The translations under genes were made by a program, and so were the position numbers. The notes beneath the pieces were generated by a model that was not told the origin of the DNA, did not search any database, and worked only from the letters and a program-made list of their open reading frames with translations. Shown here one piece after another: positions 37,174 to 46,344 of a stretch of 64,000 bases of DNA (its first letter is position 1; every line of letters starts with the position of its first letter). Origin of the DNA: Caldilineaceae bacterium (lineage in GTDB: Bacteria > Chloroflexota > Anaerolineae > Caldilineales > Caldilineaceae); NCBI GenBank assembly GCA_958295845.1, contig OY282376.1, forward strand, positions 2,307,022 to 2,371,021, in the 5' to 3' direction.

Positions 37174-38313
37174 ATGACAAAGTTAGGTGCAGCCCCAGTA
37201 TCGGCGCCCGGATGGACCGCTCAACCCAAAGAGGGCGTAAAACTCGTGGATTGCGATGTCCACCACAACTTTGAACGGCCTGAGCAACTGTTGCCCTATC
37301 TGTCCAAATTCTGGCAAAACCACCTGATCGACCAGGGCCTGCATCTCCCCAGCGCCGGTTATTCCAATGTCCCGTTCCGTACCAATCGCCCCGATCTCAA
37401 GGATCCGGGGCTGAAGGAACGCGACTTCAATTTCTCGCTGGAGTTCCTCCAACGCGAGCACCTTGACCCGTGGAATATCGACTATGCACTCCTGACCGGG
37501 CCTCCGCCCTTCTACGGCTACACAGGCCTGCCTGATCCGGACTGGGCCGCGGCACTGTGCCGCGCCTTTAACGACTGGACAATCGAGCACTGGCTCGAAA
37601 AGGATGACCGCATAGTCAATTCCATCCTCATCTCACCCTCAGACCCGGCCCAAGCCGTCACTGAGATCAACCGACTGGCCGACCGCAAAGACACCGCTGC
37701 CATCATGGTCCCGATGGGCACAAGTATGCCCTTTGGCAACCGCTTCTATCACCCAATCTGGGAGGCATGCGAGGAGCACGGACTGCCGGTTGTCGCCCAC
37801 ATCGGCGGCGGTGGCGGCGCAGCCCGCACCACCCCCACGCCGGTAGGCTTTCCAACCTACTACATGGAGTCTCGCATGAGCCGCCCCTTCGTGGCCAGCA
37901 CCCATGCCTCGTCACTGATCTGCGAAGGCGTCTTCGAGAAATTCCCAAACCTCAAATTCGCCTTGACCGAGGCGCAACAGCTGTGGGCCGTGGCCGTGAT
38001 GTGGCACATGGATTCTGACTGGAAGGCCATCCGCGATCAGACGCCTTGGCTGAAGCGGCTGCCCAGCGAGTATTTCCGCGAGCACATCCGCGTCGGATCC
38101 CAACCAATGCACGAAGCCGAAACAACCGAACAGCTCTACCAATTCCTCGAAATGCTGCACGCCGACGAAACGCTCGTCTACTGTTCCGACTTCCCCCACT
38201 TCGATTGGAACGATCCCGTCACAACCTTTCCCAAACTCGATCCAGAGGCGCAGCAGCGCATCTTCGCCGACAACGCCCTGGAGATGCTGCGCATCGGAGA
38301 CGACTTGCAATGA
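37174..38313 (+). CDS. Amidohydrolase family 2 protein, third of three
   Basis: 379 residues from ATG 37174, which has AGGAG 8 nt upstream; a GTG 48 nt earlier is less likely. Metal motif Asp28-Val-His30 in LVDCDVHHNF. Shared blocks: HIGGGGGA, the VFEKFPNLKFALTEAQQLWAV helix and YCSDFPHFDW at the end. It differs from the other two in having TEAQQLW where they have IEGGFAW, and no EDHAGMAQ His block is visible (SRMSRPFVASTHASSLICEG instead), so the active site may have diverged. The 3' end overlaps the Rieske gene by 4 nt (ATGA), indicating translational coupling. Confidence 0.87.
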   Translation: MTKLGAAPVSAPGWTAQPKEGVKLVDCDVHHNFERPEQLLPYLSKFWQNHLIDQGLHLPSAGYSNVPFRTNRPDLKDPGLKERDFNFSLEFLQREHLDPWNIDYALLTGPPPFYGYTGLPDPDWAAALCRAFNDWTIEHWLEKDDRIVNSILISPSDPAQAVTEINRLADRKDTAAIMVPMGTSMPFGNRFYHPIWEACEEHGLPVVAHIGGGGGAARTTPTPVGFPTYYMESRMSRPFVASTHASSLICEGVFEKFPNLKFALTEAQQLWAVAVMWHMDSDWKAIRDQTPWLKRLPSEYFREHIRVGSQPMHEAETTEQLYQFLEMLHADETLVYCSDFPHFDWNDPVTTFPKLDPEAQQRIFADNALEMLRIGDDLQ

Positions 38314-38687
38314 CCGTAGTCGTCATCGCCAAAGTCTGGGAGATTCCGCCCGGCGAGCGCAAGATTGTCGTGCCCTTTCGTGGCAGGGCCGGTATCGGTG
38401 TCTTCAACGTAAACGGCGACCTCTACGCGCTTCGCAACATCTGCCCGCACAAGCGGGGTCCCCTTTGTACCGGTGAACTGACCGGACACATCGACGCAGC
38501 CGCGCCGCCCTCTGCCGGTGAGGCGGAACTGACCGTCGAAGGCGACGGCGAAGTGCTCCGCTGCCCGTGGCATCAGTGGCCCTTTGAGATTGCAACAGGC
38601 CGCTGTCTCGTAGATCCGGACGTGCGAGTCAAGACCTATCCCGTGAGGATCGACGGCAACGATATAATCGTTGATCTTGACGACTGA
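38310..38687 (+). CDS. Rieske [2Fe-2S] protein
   Basis: 125 residues. The two Rieske half-motifs are complete: Cys45-x-His47 (CPHKRGPL) and Cys85-x2-His88 (CPWHQWPF). Between them is a 37-residue loop, longer than in classical ferredoxins but common in small Rieske proteins that feed ring-hydroxylating or demethylating oxygenases. No membrane anchor. The ATG overlaps the stop of the third amidohydrolase. No oxygenase or reductase partner is visible in the cluster, so its redox partner must lie elsewhere, or it serves an amidohydrolase-linked step. Confidence 0.93.
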   Translation: MTVVVIAKVWEIPPGERKIVVPFRGRAGIGVFNVNGDLYALRNICPHKRGPLCTGELTGHIDAAAPPSAGEAELTVEGDGEVLRCPWHQWPFEIATGRCLVDPDVRVKTYPVRIDGNDIIVDLDD

Positions 38688-38736
38688 CGCAGTAAGAAAA
38701 AAGTTTGGATTCAATTGTGATCGAACAGGAGAAAAG

Positions 38737-40029
38737 ATGACCACCAGTGACCTGATGGCCCGTCGCGATCATCTGCTTGGCGAAGGCGCGCCGATCTTCT
38801 ATGAGAGACCGGTCAATATCGTGCGAGGTGAAGGCGTCTGGCTCTACGATGACTCCGGAAAACGCTACCTCGACATGTACAATAACGTGCCCTGCGTCGG
38901 TCACTGCCACCCCCGCGTCGTCCAAGCAATGCACAACCAGGCCCAGACGCTCAACGTTCACAGCCGCTATCTCAACGAAGGTGTTCTCGACTATGCCGAG
39001 CGTCTGGCAGATCTGCACGCGGACCCGCTGACCAGCGTTGTTTTCACCTGCACGGGCACGGAAGCAAACGAGGTGGCTCTCGGAATCGCCCGCGCAGTAA
39101 CCGGCGGCCGGGGGTTCATCTGCAGCGACTCCGCCTACCACGGCAACAGCGCCGAAGTAGGTAAGTTCACTCGCGTTGGCCAGCAGAATGAGCAAGACAA
39201 AGCCAGGGAGATTCGCGCCTTTCCCTTTCCACAGCGCTACCGTTCGCTCCAGGACCACGCATCCGAAGGGGAACTGACCGAACTCTATCTGGCAGAGGTC
39301 GAAACGGCCATCAATCGTCTGCGTGCCGACGGCATTCCCCTGGCAGGGATGCTGGTCTGCTCCATATTCGCCAATGAAGGACTGCCTTCGATCCCGGGCG
39401 AGTTCATGCCCCGCGCTGCAGAAATCGTGCGCGACGCCGGAGGCCTCTTTATCGCCGACGAAGTGCAGGCTGGATTCTGCCGTACCGGCACCTGGTGGGG
39501 CTACGACGCAACCGGATTCGTGCCCGACATCGTCACGATGGGCAAGCCGATGGGCAACGGCATGCCTGTAGCCGCCGCGGCGGCATCAAGCGAAATGGTT
39601 GACGAATTTCGCCGAAACATGCGTTACTTCAATACCTTTGCAGCCAGCCCGCTGCAGGCCGCGGCCGGGATGGCGGTAATCGACGTAATCGAAGATGAGG
39701 CGTTGGCCGGCAATGTCGACCAGGTAGGTAACTATCTGCGCGGCGAACTCTGCAAGATCCAGGCCGGCTGCGAGCCGATGGCAGATGTGCGCGGCCACGG
39801 GCTGTTCATCGGCATGGAATGGGTGAAAGATCGCGCTTCGAAGACCCCGGATGCTGAAGGCGCCAATACTGTTGTCAACCGCTTGCGAGATAAAGGATTC
39901 CTGATCGGCAGCGCAGGCCCAATGGGGAACATACTCAAAATCAGACCCCCGCTCGTCTTCAAGCGGGAACACGCCGACCTCTTCCTGACCGCGTTCGAAG
40001 AGAGTGTCCGCCAAACTCAAACCGCTTAA
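38737..40029 (+). CDS. Class III aminotransferase-fold PLP enzyme
   Basis: 430 residues from ATG 38737, preceded by AGGAG. PLP motifs: TCTGTEANEVAL (105-116), the cofactor Asp241 in FIADEVQAGFCRTG, and the Schiff-base Lys270 in VTMGKPMGNGMP. The family includes omega-transaminases and the phospho-lyases AGXT2L1 and AGXT2L2, which act on phosphoethanolamine and 5-phosphohydroxylysine. The next gene is an APH-fold kinase of the type that phosphorylates such amino alcohols, so a phospho-lyase role is a reasonable inference. An ordinary aminotransferase is the alternative. The gene starts 49 nt after the Rieske gene. Confidence 0.88.
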   Translation: MTTSDLMARRDHLLGEGAPIFYERPVNIVRGEGVWLYDDSGKRYLDMYNNVPCVGHCHPRVVQAMHNQAQTLNVHSRYLNEGVLDYAERLADLHADPLTSVVFTCTGTEANEVALGIARAVTGGRGFICSDSAYHGNSAEVGKFTRVGQQNEQDKAREIRAFPFPQRYRSLQDHASEGELTELYLAEVETAINRLRADGIPLAGMLVCSIFANEGLPSIPGEFMPRAAEIVRDAGGLFIADEVQAGFCRTGTWWGYDATGFVPDIVTMGKPMGNGMPVAAAAASSEMVDEFRRNMRYFNTFAASPLQAAAGMAVIDVIEDEALAGNVDQVGNYLRGELCKIQAGCEPMADVRGHGLFIGMEWVKDRASKTPDAEGANTVVNRLRDKGFLIGSAGPMGNILKIRPPLVFKREHADLFLTAFEESVRQTQTA

Positions 40030-40170
40030 AAGCAGGATTTGCGTTTCAGCTGGATCCCCACCGTCCCGTGTCTGAAATTCCCGGGCTCATTCGTGTCTCG
40101 GCCTGAGAAGAAATCAGGAATGTCAGCCCAGTGCAACGTAGCAATTTCGGGAGATAGACTACTTCTACGA

Positions 40171-41169
40171 ATGAGTGAGATTCACATTGAGGAGGCGTTG
40201 CTGGCCACGGCCGCCTGCGCCCTGGACGCCTGGGACATCCGCGCAACGGAAATCTCCCTGGTCTCACATTCAGAAAACATCGTTTTTCGAGTTGACTCCG
40301 ACTGCGGACAACCGTTCGTATTTCGCTTCCACCGCCCAGGCTACCATACGCTGCCCGAATTGCACGGTGAGTTTCAATGGACTGCCGCCCTCAACCGGTC
40401 AGGAATCGGCGCCCCTGTGCCCCGCCCCTCGAAAGACAAGCGCTTCTTTGTCCCCGTCAACCTTCCTGAGCTGTCTCAAACTAGGTACATGAGTTTGGTC
40501 GAATGGGTCGAAGGGACCCCGATGGCAACACTGATAGAGCAGGAGACCGATCCGGCCAGACTTGCCACTTACTTTCACAAGGTCGGTAGTCTCGCCGCCC
40601 GCATACATAACCAGGCCACAGCGTGGCGTCCGCCACCCGGTTTTGAGCGCCACGCCTTCGACGCCGACGGACTGATGGGGGAGGAACCCTTCTGGGGGCC
40701 ATTTTGGCAGCAGTCGCACCTGACGAAGGCAGAACGGGCCCAGATCCTCTACGCCCGCCGCAAGATATACGACCTTCTGACCGATTACGGCGAAGAGTCA
40801 GCCACATACAGCCTGATCCACGCCGACCTGCACCCCGGAAACCTAATCACCACCGGCGAAAACGTGCACATCATCGATTTCGACGACTCCGGTTTCGGTT
40901 GGCATCAGTATGAACTGGCAGTAGCCATCTCCTACTACCAGGACAACCCCAACTACGAAAAAATTAGTGAGGCAATCATCGCCGGCTACCTGACAGTACG
41001 GCCAATGTCGCCGGGAGATATCGAGCTACTGCCCGTCTTTGTGCTCGTCAGGAGCATGGTGTCCCTCGGTTGGATTGAGCAGCGTCCCGAGCTGGACAGC
41101 AGCCACAAACTGCCCACCCTGATCCAAAGATCCTGCGAGCAGTCGAAGATGCTGTTTGGCAGCGCCTGA
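40171..41169 (+). CDS. APH-fold small-molecule kinase
   Basis: 332 residues from ATG 40171. The frame is open further upstream to 40039, and ATG 40120 (AGGA directly before it) is an alternative. Kinase motifs: LIHADLHPGNLI (His217-Ala-Asp219 catalytic loop, Asn224) and IDFDDSGFGW (metal Asp236), with a nucleotide-binding N lobe (SHSENIVFRVDS, FRFHRPGYH). The family phosphorylates hydroxyl groups of choline, homoserine, hydroxylysine and aminoglycosides. Placed 3' to a class III PLP enzyme, it matches the hydroxylysine-kinase plus phospho-lyase pairing. Antibiotic resistance is less likely in this context. Confidence 0.85.
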   Translation: MSEIHIEEALLATAACALDAWDIRATEISLVSHSENIVFRVDSDCGQPFVFRFHRPGYHTLPELHGEFQWTAALNRSGIGAPVPRPSKDKRFFVPVNLPELSQTRYMSLVEWVEGTPMATLIEQETDPARLATYFHKVGSLAARIHNQATAWRPPPGFERHAFDADGLMGEEPFWGPFWQQSHLTKAERAQILYARRKIYDLLTDYGEESATYSLIHADLHPGNLITTGENVHIIDFDDSGFGWHQYELAVAISYYQDNPNYEKISEAIIAGYLTVRPMSPGDIELLPVFVLVRSMVSLGWIEQRPELDSSHKLPTLIQRSCEQSKMLFGSA

Positions 41170-41393
41170 TTCGAAGGCCTCAGAGGGTTGCCTGTCCAAA
41201 GAAGTGCCTGCCACCATCCGATTTCCCGCCCCTTCAGGCCGACGGCATTCTGCCGAAACGATAGCCTCACTAGATTTCCCTGCGTCACGGATCTCTATAC
41301 GCGGAACTAGAGTCCACGCGGTCGCAGAAACTTGAACTGAGGCAAACTCAGGCATTCTCTTGTCCATTGCCCGACGCGATCGGAGGATTACCG

Positions 41394-41930
41394 ATGAGAA
41401 GAGTTCGATACAACTGCGCAATGAGCCTCGACGGCTACATAGCCGACGCCGACGAAGGCTATGACTGGATTCCCATCGATCCTGACATTGACTTTGAAGA
41501 GCTCTCTTCACAGTTCGACACCTATCTGATTGGGCGCAGGACCTATGAAGTCGTCGGTGAAGCATCGCCGCACAGGCAAGAGGACAGGCAGTTTGTGTTC
41601 TCAAACAGCCTGAAACAGAGTGAGCACACAGGCATAACGATTATCGGCGAGAACTGGATCGAGGCGGTTCGGTCTCTGCGGGCGGAGGAGGGAAAAGACA
41701 TCTGGCTCTTTGGCGGCGGCCGGCTCTTCGGAAGTCTATGCAACGAAGGTCTGGTCGACACAGTCGAAGTGTCTGTGATCCCCGTCCTGCTGGGCGCTGG
41801 CGTGCCGCTCGTTGCCGGGCTGTCGCAACCAGTCAAGCTGGTTCTCAAGGAGCAGAAGGTCTACCAGAATACTGGAACGGCCTTACTTGTGTACGAACTA
41901 GACAAGACAGACGTCGCGCAAGATGGCTGA
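41394..41930 (+). CDS. Dihydrofolate-reductase-like (RibD C-terminal domain) protein
   Basis: 178 residues from ATG 41394 after a perfect GGAGG. Fold markers: YNCAMSLDGYIAD at the N terminus, FDTYLIGRRTYEVV in the middle, and DIWLFGGGRLFGSLCNEGLVDTVEVSVIPVLLGAG, the NADPH-binding Gly loop. These YwjB/YyaP-type proteins are predicted NAD(P)H reductases of unknown substrate, distinct from true DHFR. Monocistronic in appearance. Confidence 0.87.
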   Translation: MRRVRYNCAMSLDGYIADADEGYDWIPIDPDIDFEELSSQFDTYLIGRRTYEVVGEASPHRQEDRQFVFSNSLKQSEHTGITIIGENWIEAVRSLRAEEGKDIWLFGGGRLFGSLCNEGLVDTVEVSVIPVLLGAGVPLVAGLSQPVKLVLKEQKVYQNTGTALLVYELDKTDVAQDG

Positions 41931-42121
41931 AAAGCCCTTGAGTCCGGGCCACAGTGCCGGACCGGCAGAATGCCCCGAAGCAGTTGCACCCGCGCAGGAA
42001 GAGGAAACTGAAGCATGCCAATAATATGTTACCGCCAAGCAACAAAGTAGAATGGGACCACCGACAGCTATTATTTCCCTTGCTGTCGACGATTTCGCAT
42101 ACAAGTAAAGCAAAGGATTTC

Positions 42122-43699
42122 ATGACCCAGAAAGATTCCGACGGTCCAACAAAAGAAGGTGCCCGGCCTGCCGCTTCCCCTGAAGCGGATCATGCAGACG
42201 AAAACGTCAACCCGCTGGACCTGGTTGAACCGGAGAACGCGCTGCCGGACACGGCTCTCACCGACCTTCCCGAAATAGCGCAAGAGGCCGCCGCCGCCGC
42301 TGGCTGGACCAAACTCATGCCGGTCCAGGCAAAGGCCATACCATACCTCTTGGACGGGCGCGACCTCATGGTCCAGTCACGCACGGGGAGCGGCAAGACA
42401 GGCGCGTTCTTGCTCCCGATACTTCACAAAATAAATCGAAACAGGCGTGCCTGCCAGGCCCTGGTCCTGGTACCCACACGCGAGCTGGCTCTCCAGGTCT
42501 CCAAAGAAGCGGCGCTCCTGGGCGAGGCAACCGGCGTCAGCTCTGTTGCAGTCTATGGCGGCGTCAAATACGGCCCCCAGACTTCAGCCCTTCGCGACGG
42601 CGCCCAGATGGTGATCGGTACCCCTGGCCGCATCCTCGATCACCTGCTGCAACGCAACCTGCGCCTGGACGACCTGCACCTGCTCGTGTTCGACGAGGCC
42701 GACCGCATGCTGTCAATGGGCTTCTACCCTGACATGGTCCAGGTGCAAACCTTTCTGCCCTCAAGGCGAATCCACGGCTCAATGTTTTCAGCCACCTTCC
42801 CAGCCCACGTGATGAGGCTGGCCCAGCAGTTTCTGACCGAGCCCGAATTCCTCAGCCTCAGCCGCGATCGCGTCCACGTAGCCGAAGCCGAACATATCCT
42901 CTACGCCGACCCCGGCATGAAGAAAGACCGGGCGCTCGTGCGCCTGATCGAAGTCGAAAACCCTGCCGCCGCGATCGTGTTCTGCAACACACGCCGCACG
43001 GTTGACTATGTGACCATCGTCCTGCAACGCTTTGGCTATGACGCTGACAGAATCAGTTCGGACCTCAGTCAGAGCGAGCGCGAGCGGGTGATGCGCCGCG
43101 TTCGGGAGGGAAAGCTGAGACTGCTTGTGGCCACCGATGTCGCGGCCCGCGGCATCGACATTCCCGAGCTCTCACATGTCATTCAATACGAGCCGCCCGA
43201 TGATCCGGAATCCTATATTCACCGCGCCGGCCGCACTGCCCGCGCCGGCTCGTCCGGGGTCGCGATCTCCCTGACAGCATCGTTCGACGAGCGCATGCAG
43301 ATGGAGCGGATCGCCAAACGCTACAGCATACCAATGGAGGAGCGTAAGCTACCCACCGATGACGAAGTGGCGACTACCGTCTCCGAGCGGGTCACTTCCC
43401 TGCTGGAAGCCAAGCTGCGCAGCCGCGACAATCTGCAAACCGAACGCATGCGAAGATTCCGTCCTCTGATCGACGAGTGGATGGAATCTGACGAAGGCCA
43501 GACGCTGCTGGCAATGCTGGTCGACGACTTCTATCAGGAATCCCTGCACGCGCCCCCTGCCCTTCCAGAAGAGAAGCCTGCCCAACGGCCCCCATCGCAA
43601 AGGTCCCCTTCCCAAGGACGCGAAGGACGTGATGGGCGTGATGGGCGCGATGGACGTCGCCGAAGCCGGCCCCGCCGGCCCCGCAACCGCCGCCGCTGA
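42122..43699 (+). CDS. DEAD-box ATP-dependent RNA helicase
   Basis: 525 residues from ATG 42122 (AAAGGA upstream; the frame is open earlier but not protein-like). Helicase motifs in order: I SRTGSGKTGAF, Ia PTRELALQ, Ib TPGRILDH, II DEAD in VFDEADRML, III SAT, then in domain 2 IV VFCNTRRT, V TDVAARGID and VI HRAGRTARAG. A C-terminal extension of about 130 residues ends in a GRDGRDGR and Arg-Pro-rich tail that would bind RNA. Length and tail resemble CshA/DeaD-type helicases, acting in ribosome assembly or mRNA decay, often cold-induced. Confidence 0.94.
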   Translation: MTQKDSDGPTKEGARPAASPEADHADENVNPLDLVEPENALPDTALTDLPEIAQEAAAAAGWTKLMPVQAKAIPYLLDGRDLMVQSRTGSGKTGAFLLPILHKINRNRRACQALVLVPTRELALQVSKEAALLGEATGVSSVAVYGGVKYGPQTSALRDGAQMVIGTPGRILDHLLQRNLRLDDLHLLVFDEADRMLSMGFYPDMVQVQTFLPSRRIHGSMFSATFPAHVMRLAQQFLTEPEFLSLSRDRVHVAEAEHILYADPGMKKDRALVRLIEVENPAAAIVFCNTRRTVDYVTIVLQRFGYDADRISSDLSQSERERVMRRVREGKLRLLVATDVAARGIDIPELSHVIQYEPPDDPESYIHRAGRTARAGSSGVAISLTASFDERMQMERIAKRYSIPMEERKLPTDDEVATTVSERVTSLLEAKLRSRDNLQTERMRRFRPLIDEWMESDEGQTLLAMLVDDFYQESLHAPPALPEEKPAQRPPSQRSPSQGREGRDGRDGRDGRRRSRPRRPRNRRR

Positions 43700-43886
43700 A
43701 ACGATTCTCCTGATACCTCGCGAGGATTCACCCAATCTGTCCGCAGAATCGGGAAGGGCGCTGCGGACAGTGAAAAGCTGGGCGTAAAAGGGCAAACAGG
43801 GCCGCTTTTTCCACCAGTGGAGAAAGACCCGTGTGCGTCAGGCGCCCCACGACAAACTCATTGCTGGGTCGGCTCTTGACAGTCTA

Positions 43887-46055
43887 CTAGGGAACGTTCT
43901 GACGCAACTCAGCTAACCACGCCGCGGCAGAGGAATCACTTGGCGCGCGCCAGTCGCCGCGTGGGCTGAGCGACCCGCCGCTGCCCACCTTGGGGCCGTT
44001 GGGGACAGCAGTCCGCTTAAACTGGCTGATCTGGAAGAACCGAAAGAGAAACAGTTCCAACCACTTCTTTATTTCACCCAAGTCGTACTCATTGCGCTTG
44101 AGGTCAGGCAGGAACTCCGGCCACATGCCCTGGCCGCGGTCGCCCCAAGCCTGCAGCGCCATGAACGCGACTTTGCTGGGCCGGAAGCCATAGCGGGATA
44201 TGTAGTAGAGAAAAAAGTCCTGCAGCTCATAGGGCCCGATCTTGGCTTCCGTCGACTGCGCCGGCCCGTCCGCGGACCCGTCTCCCGGCACCAGTTCCGG
44301 CGAAATCTCCGTGTCCAGAACCGATTGCAGTACCCTGCTGGCGGCTTCGTCAAACTGCGATGTGGCGATCGCCCAGCGAATCAAGTGCTGGATCAGAGTC
44401 TTGGGCACTGAAGCGTTGACATTGTAATGGCTCATCTGGTCGCCCACGCCGTATGTTGCCCAACCCAGTGCCAGTTCGCTCAAGTCACCAGTCCCCAGGA
44501 CGAGCGCGTCATTGTAGTTGGCCAGTCGAAAGAGATGGCTCGTTCGCTCACCCGCCTGTACGTTCTCGAAAGTAATGTCGTACTCCGGGTCCTCTTCCGC
44601 GAAGGGATGGCCGATGTCCCGGAACATCTGCATGGAAGACGGCCGAATGTCCAGTTCATGTCCGCTGGCGCCAAACGCCTCCATCAGGCGGTGAGCATTC
44701 GAGCGAGTGCCCGAACTGGTTGCAAAGCCGGGCATGGTGTAGGCGAGGATATTCTTCCTCGGCAGCTTGAGACGGTCCATTGTACGCGCCGCCACGATCA
44801 ACGCTTGAGTCGAATCCAGGCCGCCGGAGATGCCCACCACAATCTTTTTGATTCCGGTTGCTCTCAGACGCTGCATCAGGCCGTGAACCTGAATATTGTA
44901 CGCTTCGTAGGCCTGTTCGTCGCGGCGCACCGCATCGCTCGGGACGAACGGAAAACGCTCAATATTGCGCCGCAGACGGTCAGTTCCTGGCGCATCGCCC
45001 TGCGACCCACCACCGGCGGCCCCCGCAACCAGGCTCGGGGTCTGAAAATCGAAGTTAACGCGCCGGACCGCCTCTAGCTGAGTCCGGTGCAGCGCAGCCG
45101 CGTCATTGAAGCTGGTCTGCCTCATGCGGCTTTGAGCCAATCGTTCGATGTCGACGTCCGCTACGATAATCTGTTCGTGATCAGCAAATCTTTCCGATTC
45201 GGCCAGCAGATCACCGTCTTCATAGATGAGCGCGTGGCCGTCCCAGGCCAGGTCGGTAGTCGATTCCCCAGGCCCCGCCGCAGAGTAGAGATACGCGGCA
45301 ATACACTTTCCCGACTGACTGGCGCACAGATCCTTGCGATACAGTGACTTTCCAATCGTGATGTTGGAGGCAGATAGGTTGGCCAGTACAGTCGCCCCCG
45401 CCAGCGCCGCATAAGAGCTGGGCGGAATCGGCGTCCAAACGTCCTCGCAAATCTCTACATGAAGGACGAATTCGCGCTCTGGTCCGTCGGACGCCGCGTC
45501 CACGGTACGAGATCGGTTCTCCCTTTGGTCATTCGCCTCTTCCGCGGCAGTCAATCCTGCTCTGAATAGAAGATCGTTTCCAAACGGCACGGTTTCTCCC
45601 AGGAACTGTACCTCGCGGCCGACCGCATGCCGAGCCGCGCTGAACTGCCGAGTTTCATAGAACTCGCGATAGCTGGGCAAATAGGTCTTGGGCACGATCC
45701 CCAACACCTCGCCTCGATAGATCACAACCGCACAATTGAAAAGTCTATTTTCGAAACGGAGTGGCGCGCCGACCAGCAGAACAGGCGTAAGCGACCTGCT
45801 CTCATCGGCAATCCGGCCTATACCCGCCAGGACGCCCTCCAAAAGGGCCTCCTGCTGCAACAGGTCGTCGATCGCGTAAGAGGAAATCCCCAACTCAGGA
45901 AACAGGGCCACCGCCGCGCCTGCATCAGAAGCTTGAGAAGCCAGAGCAGATGTATGCGCCGCATTAAACGCCGGGTCTGCCACCCTCACATGGGGTACGC
46001 AAACGGCCACCCGAACGAAGCCATGGTTATAGATTGAGTTGAAGTTTTCAGTCAT
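43887..46055 (-). CDS. nadE: Glutamine-dependent NAD+ synthetase
   Basis: 722 residues from ATG 46055; the frame opens 29 codons earlier but without family support. Two domains. An N-terminal nitrilase-type glutaminase has catalytic Glu54 (LFPELGIS), Lys123 ([13 protein letters not shown]) and Cys203 (VEICEDVW). A C-terminal N-type ATP pyrophosphatase has the P-loop [11 protein letters not shown], then [32 protein letters not shown]. It amidates deamido-NAD using ammonia channelled from glutamine, the last step of NAD synthesis. Length matches the large glutamine-dependent class. Divergent from the oxidoreductase at 46345, with 289 nt between. Confidence 0.95.
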   Translation of the reverse strand: MTENFNSIYNHGFVRVAVCVPHVRVADPAFNAAHTSALASQASDAGAAVALFPELGISSYAIDDLLQQEALLEGVLAGIGRIADESRSLTPVLLVGAPLRFENRLFNCAVVIYRGEVLGIVPKTYLPSYREFYETRQFSAARHAVGREVQFLGETVPFGNDLLFRAGLTAAEEANDQRENRSRTVDAASDGPEREFVLHVEICEDVWTPIPPSSYAALAGATVLANLSASNITIGKSLYRKDLCASQSGKCIAAYLYSAAGPGESTTDLAWDGHALIYEDGDLLAESERFADHEQIIVADVDIERLAQSRMRQTSFNDAAALHRTQLEAVRRVNFDFQTPSLVAGAAGGGSQGDAPGTDRLRRNIERFPFVPSDAVRRDEQAYEAYNIQVHGLMQRLRATGIKKIVVGISGGLDSTQALIVAARTMDRLKLPRKNILAYTMPGFATSSGTRSNAHRLMEAFGASGHELDIRPSSMQMFRDIGHPFAEEDPEYDITFENVQAGERTSHLFRLANYNDALVLGTGDLSELALGWATYGVGDQMSHYNVNASVPKTLIQHLIRWAIATSQFDEAASRVLQSVLDTEISPELVPGDGSADGPAQSTEAKIGPYELQDFFLYYISRYGFRPSKVAFMALQAWGDRGQGMWPEFLPDLKRNEYDLGEIKKWLELFLFRFFQISQFKRTAVPNGPKVGSGGSLSPRGDWRAPSDSSAAAWLAELRQNVP

Positions 46056-46344
46056 CTTCGCCCAGTTGAATTCCAAGGTTGCAGTTGACACAGCAAATGG
46101 CAGTCTGATTCGTATTATCCGGGATACTGACAGCCGGTGCAAGGCCCAATTGACACGTGTCTCAAATATTTGCGATAATTGCAGTATCTAACGTACCGCC
46201 AAGTGCCGCCGCTTGTCGGCGTCATGCCCGGCAGTCAAGTCCCGCCGCGCCGAGGACCGCTGCACCGCACCTGGTGGTGCAAGGGCCAGCTACTATATTC
46301 CAAAGCCTTGAACAAGAGGCGCCACTAAAGTCACAGACGCCAAA

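Noticed and set aside
40171..41169. Aminoglycoside resistance gene
   Set aside because: The APH fold alone is not evidence. Pairing with a class III PLP enzyme points to metabolism.
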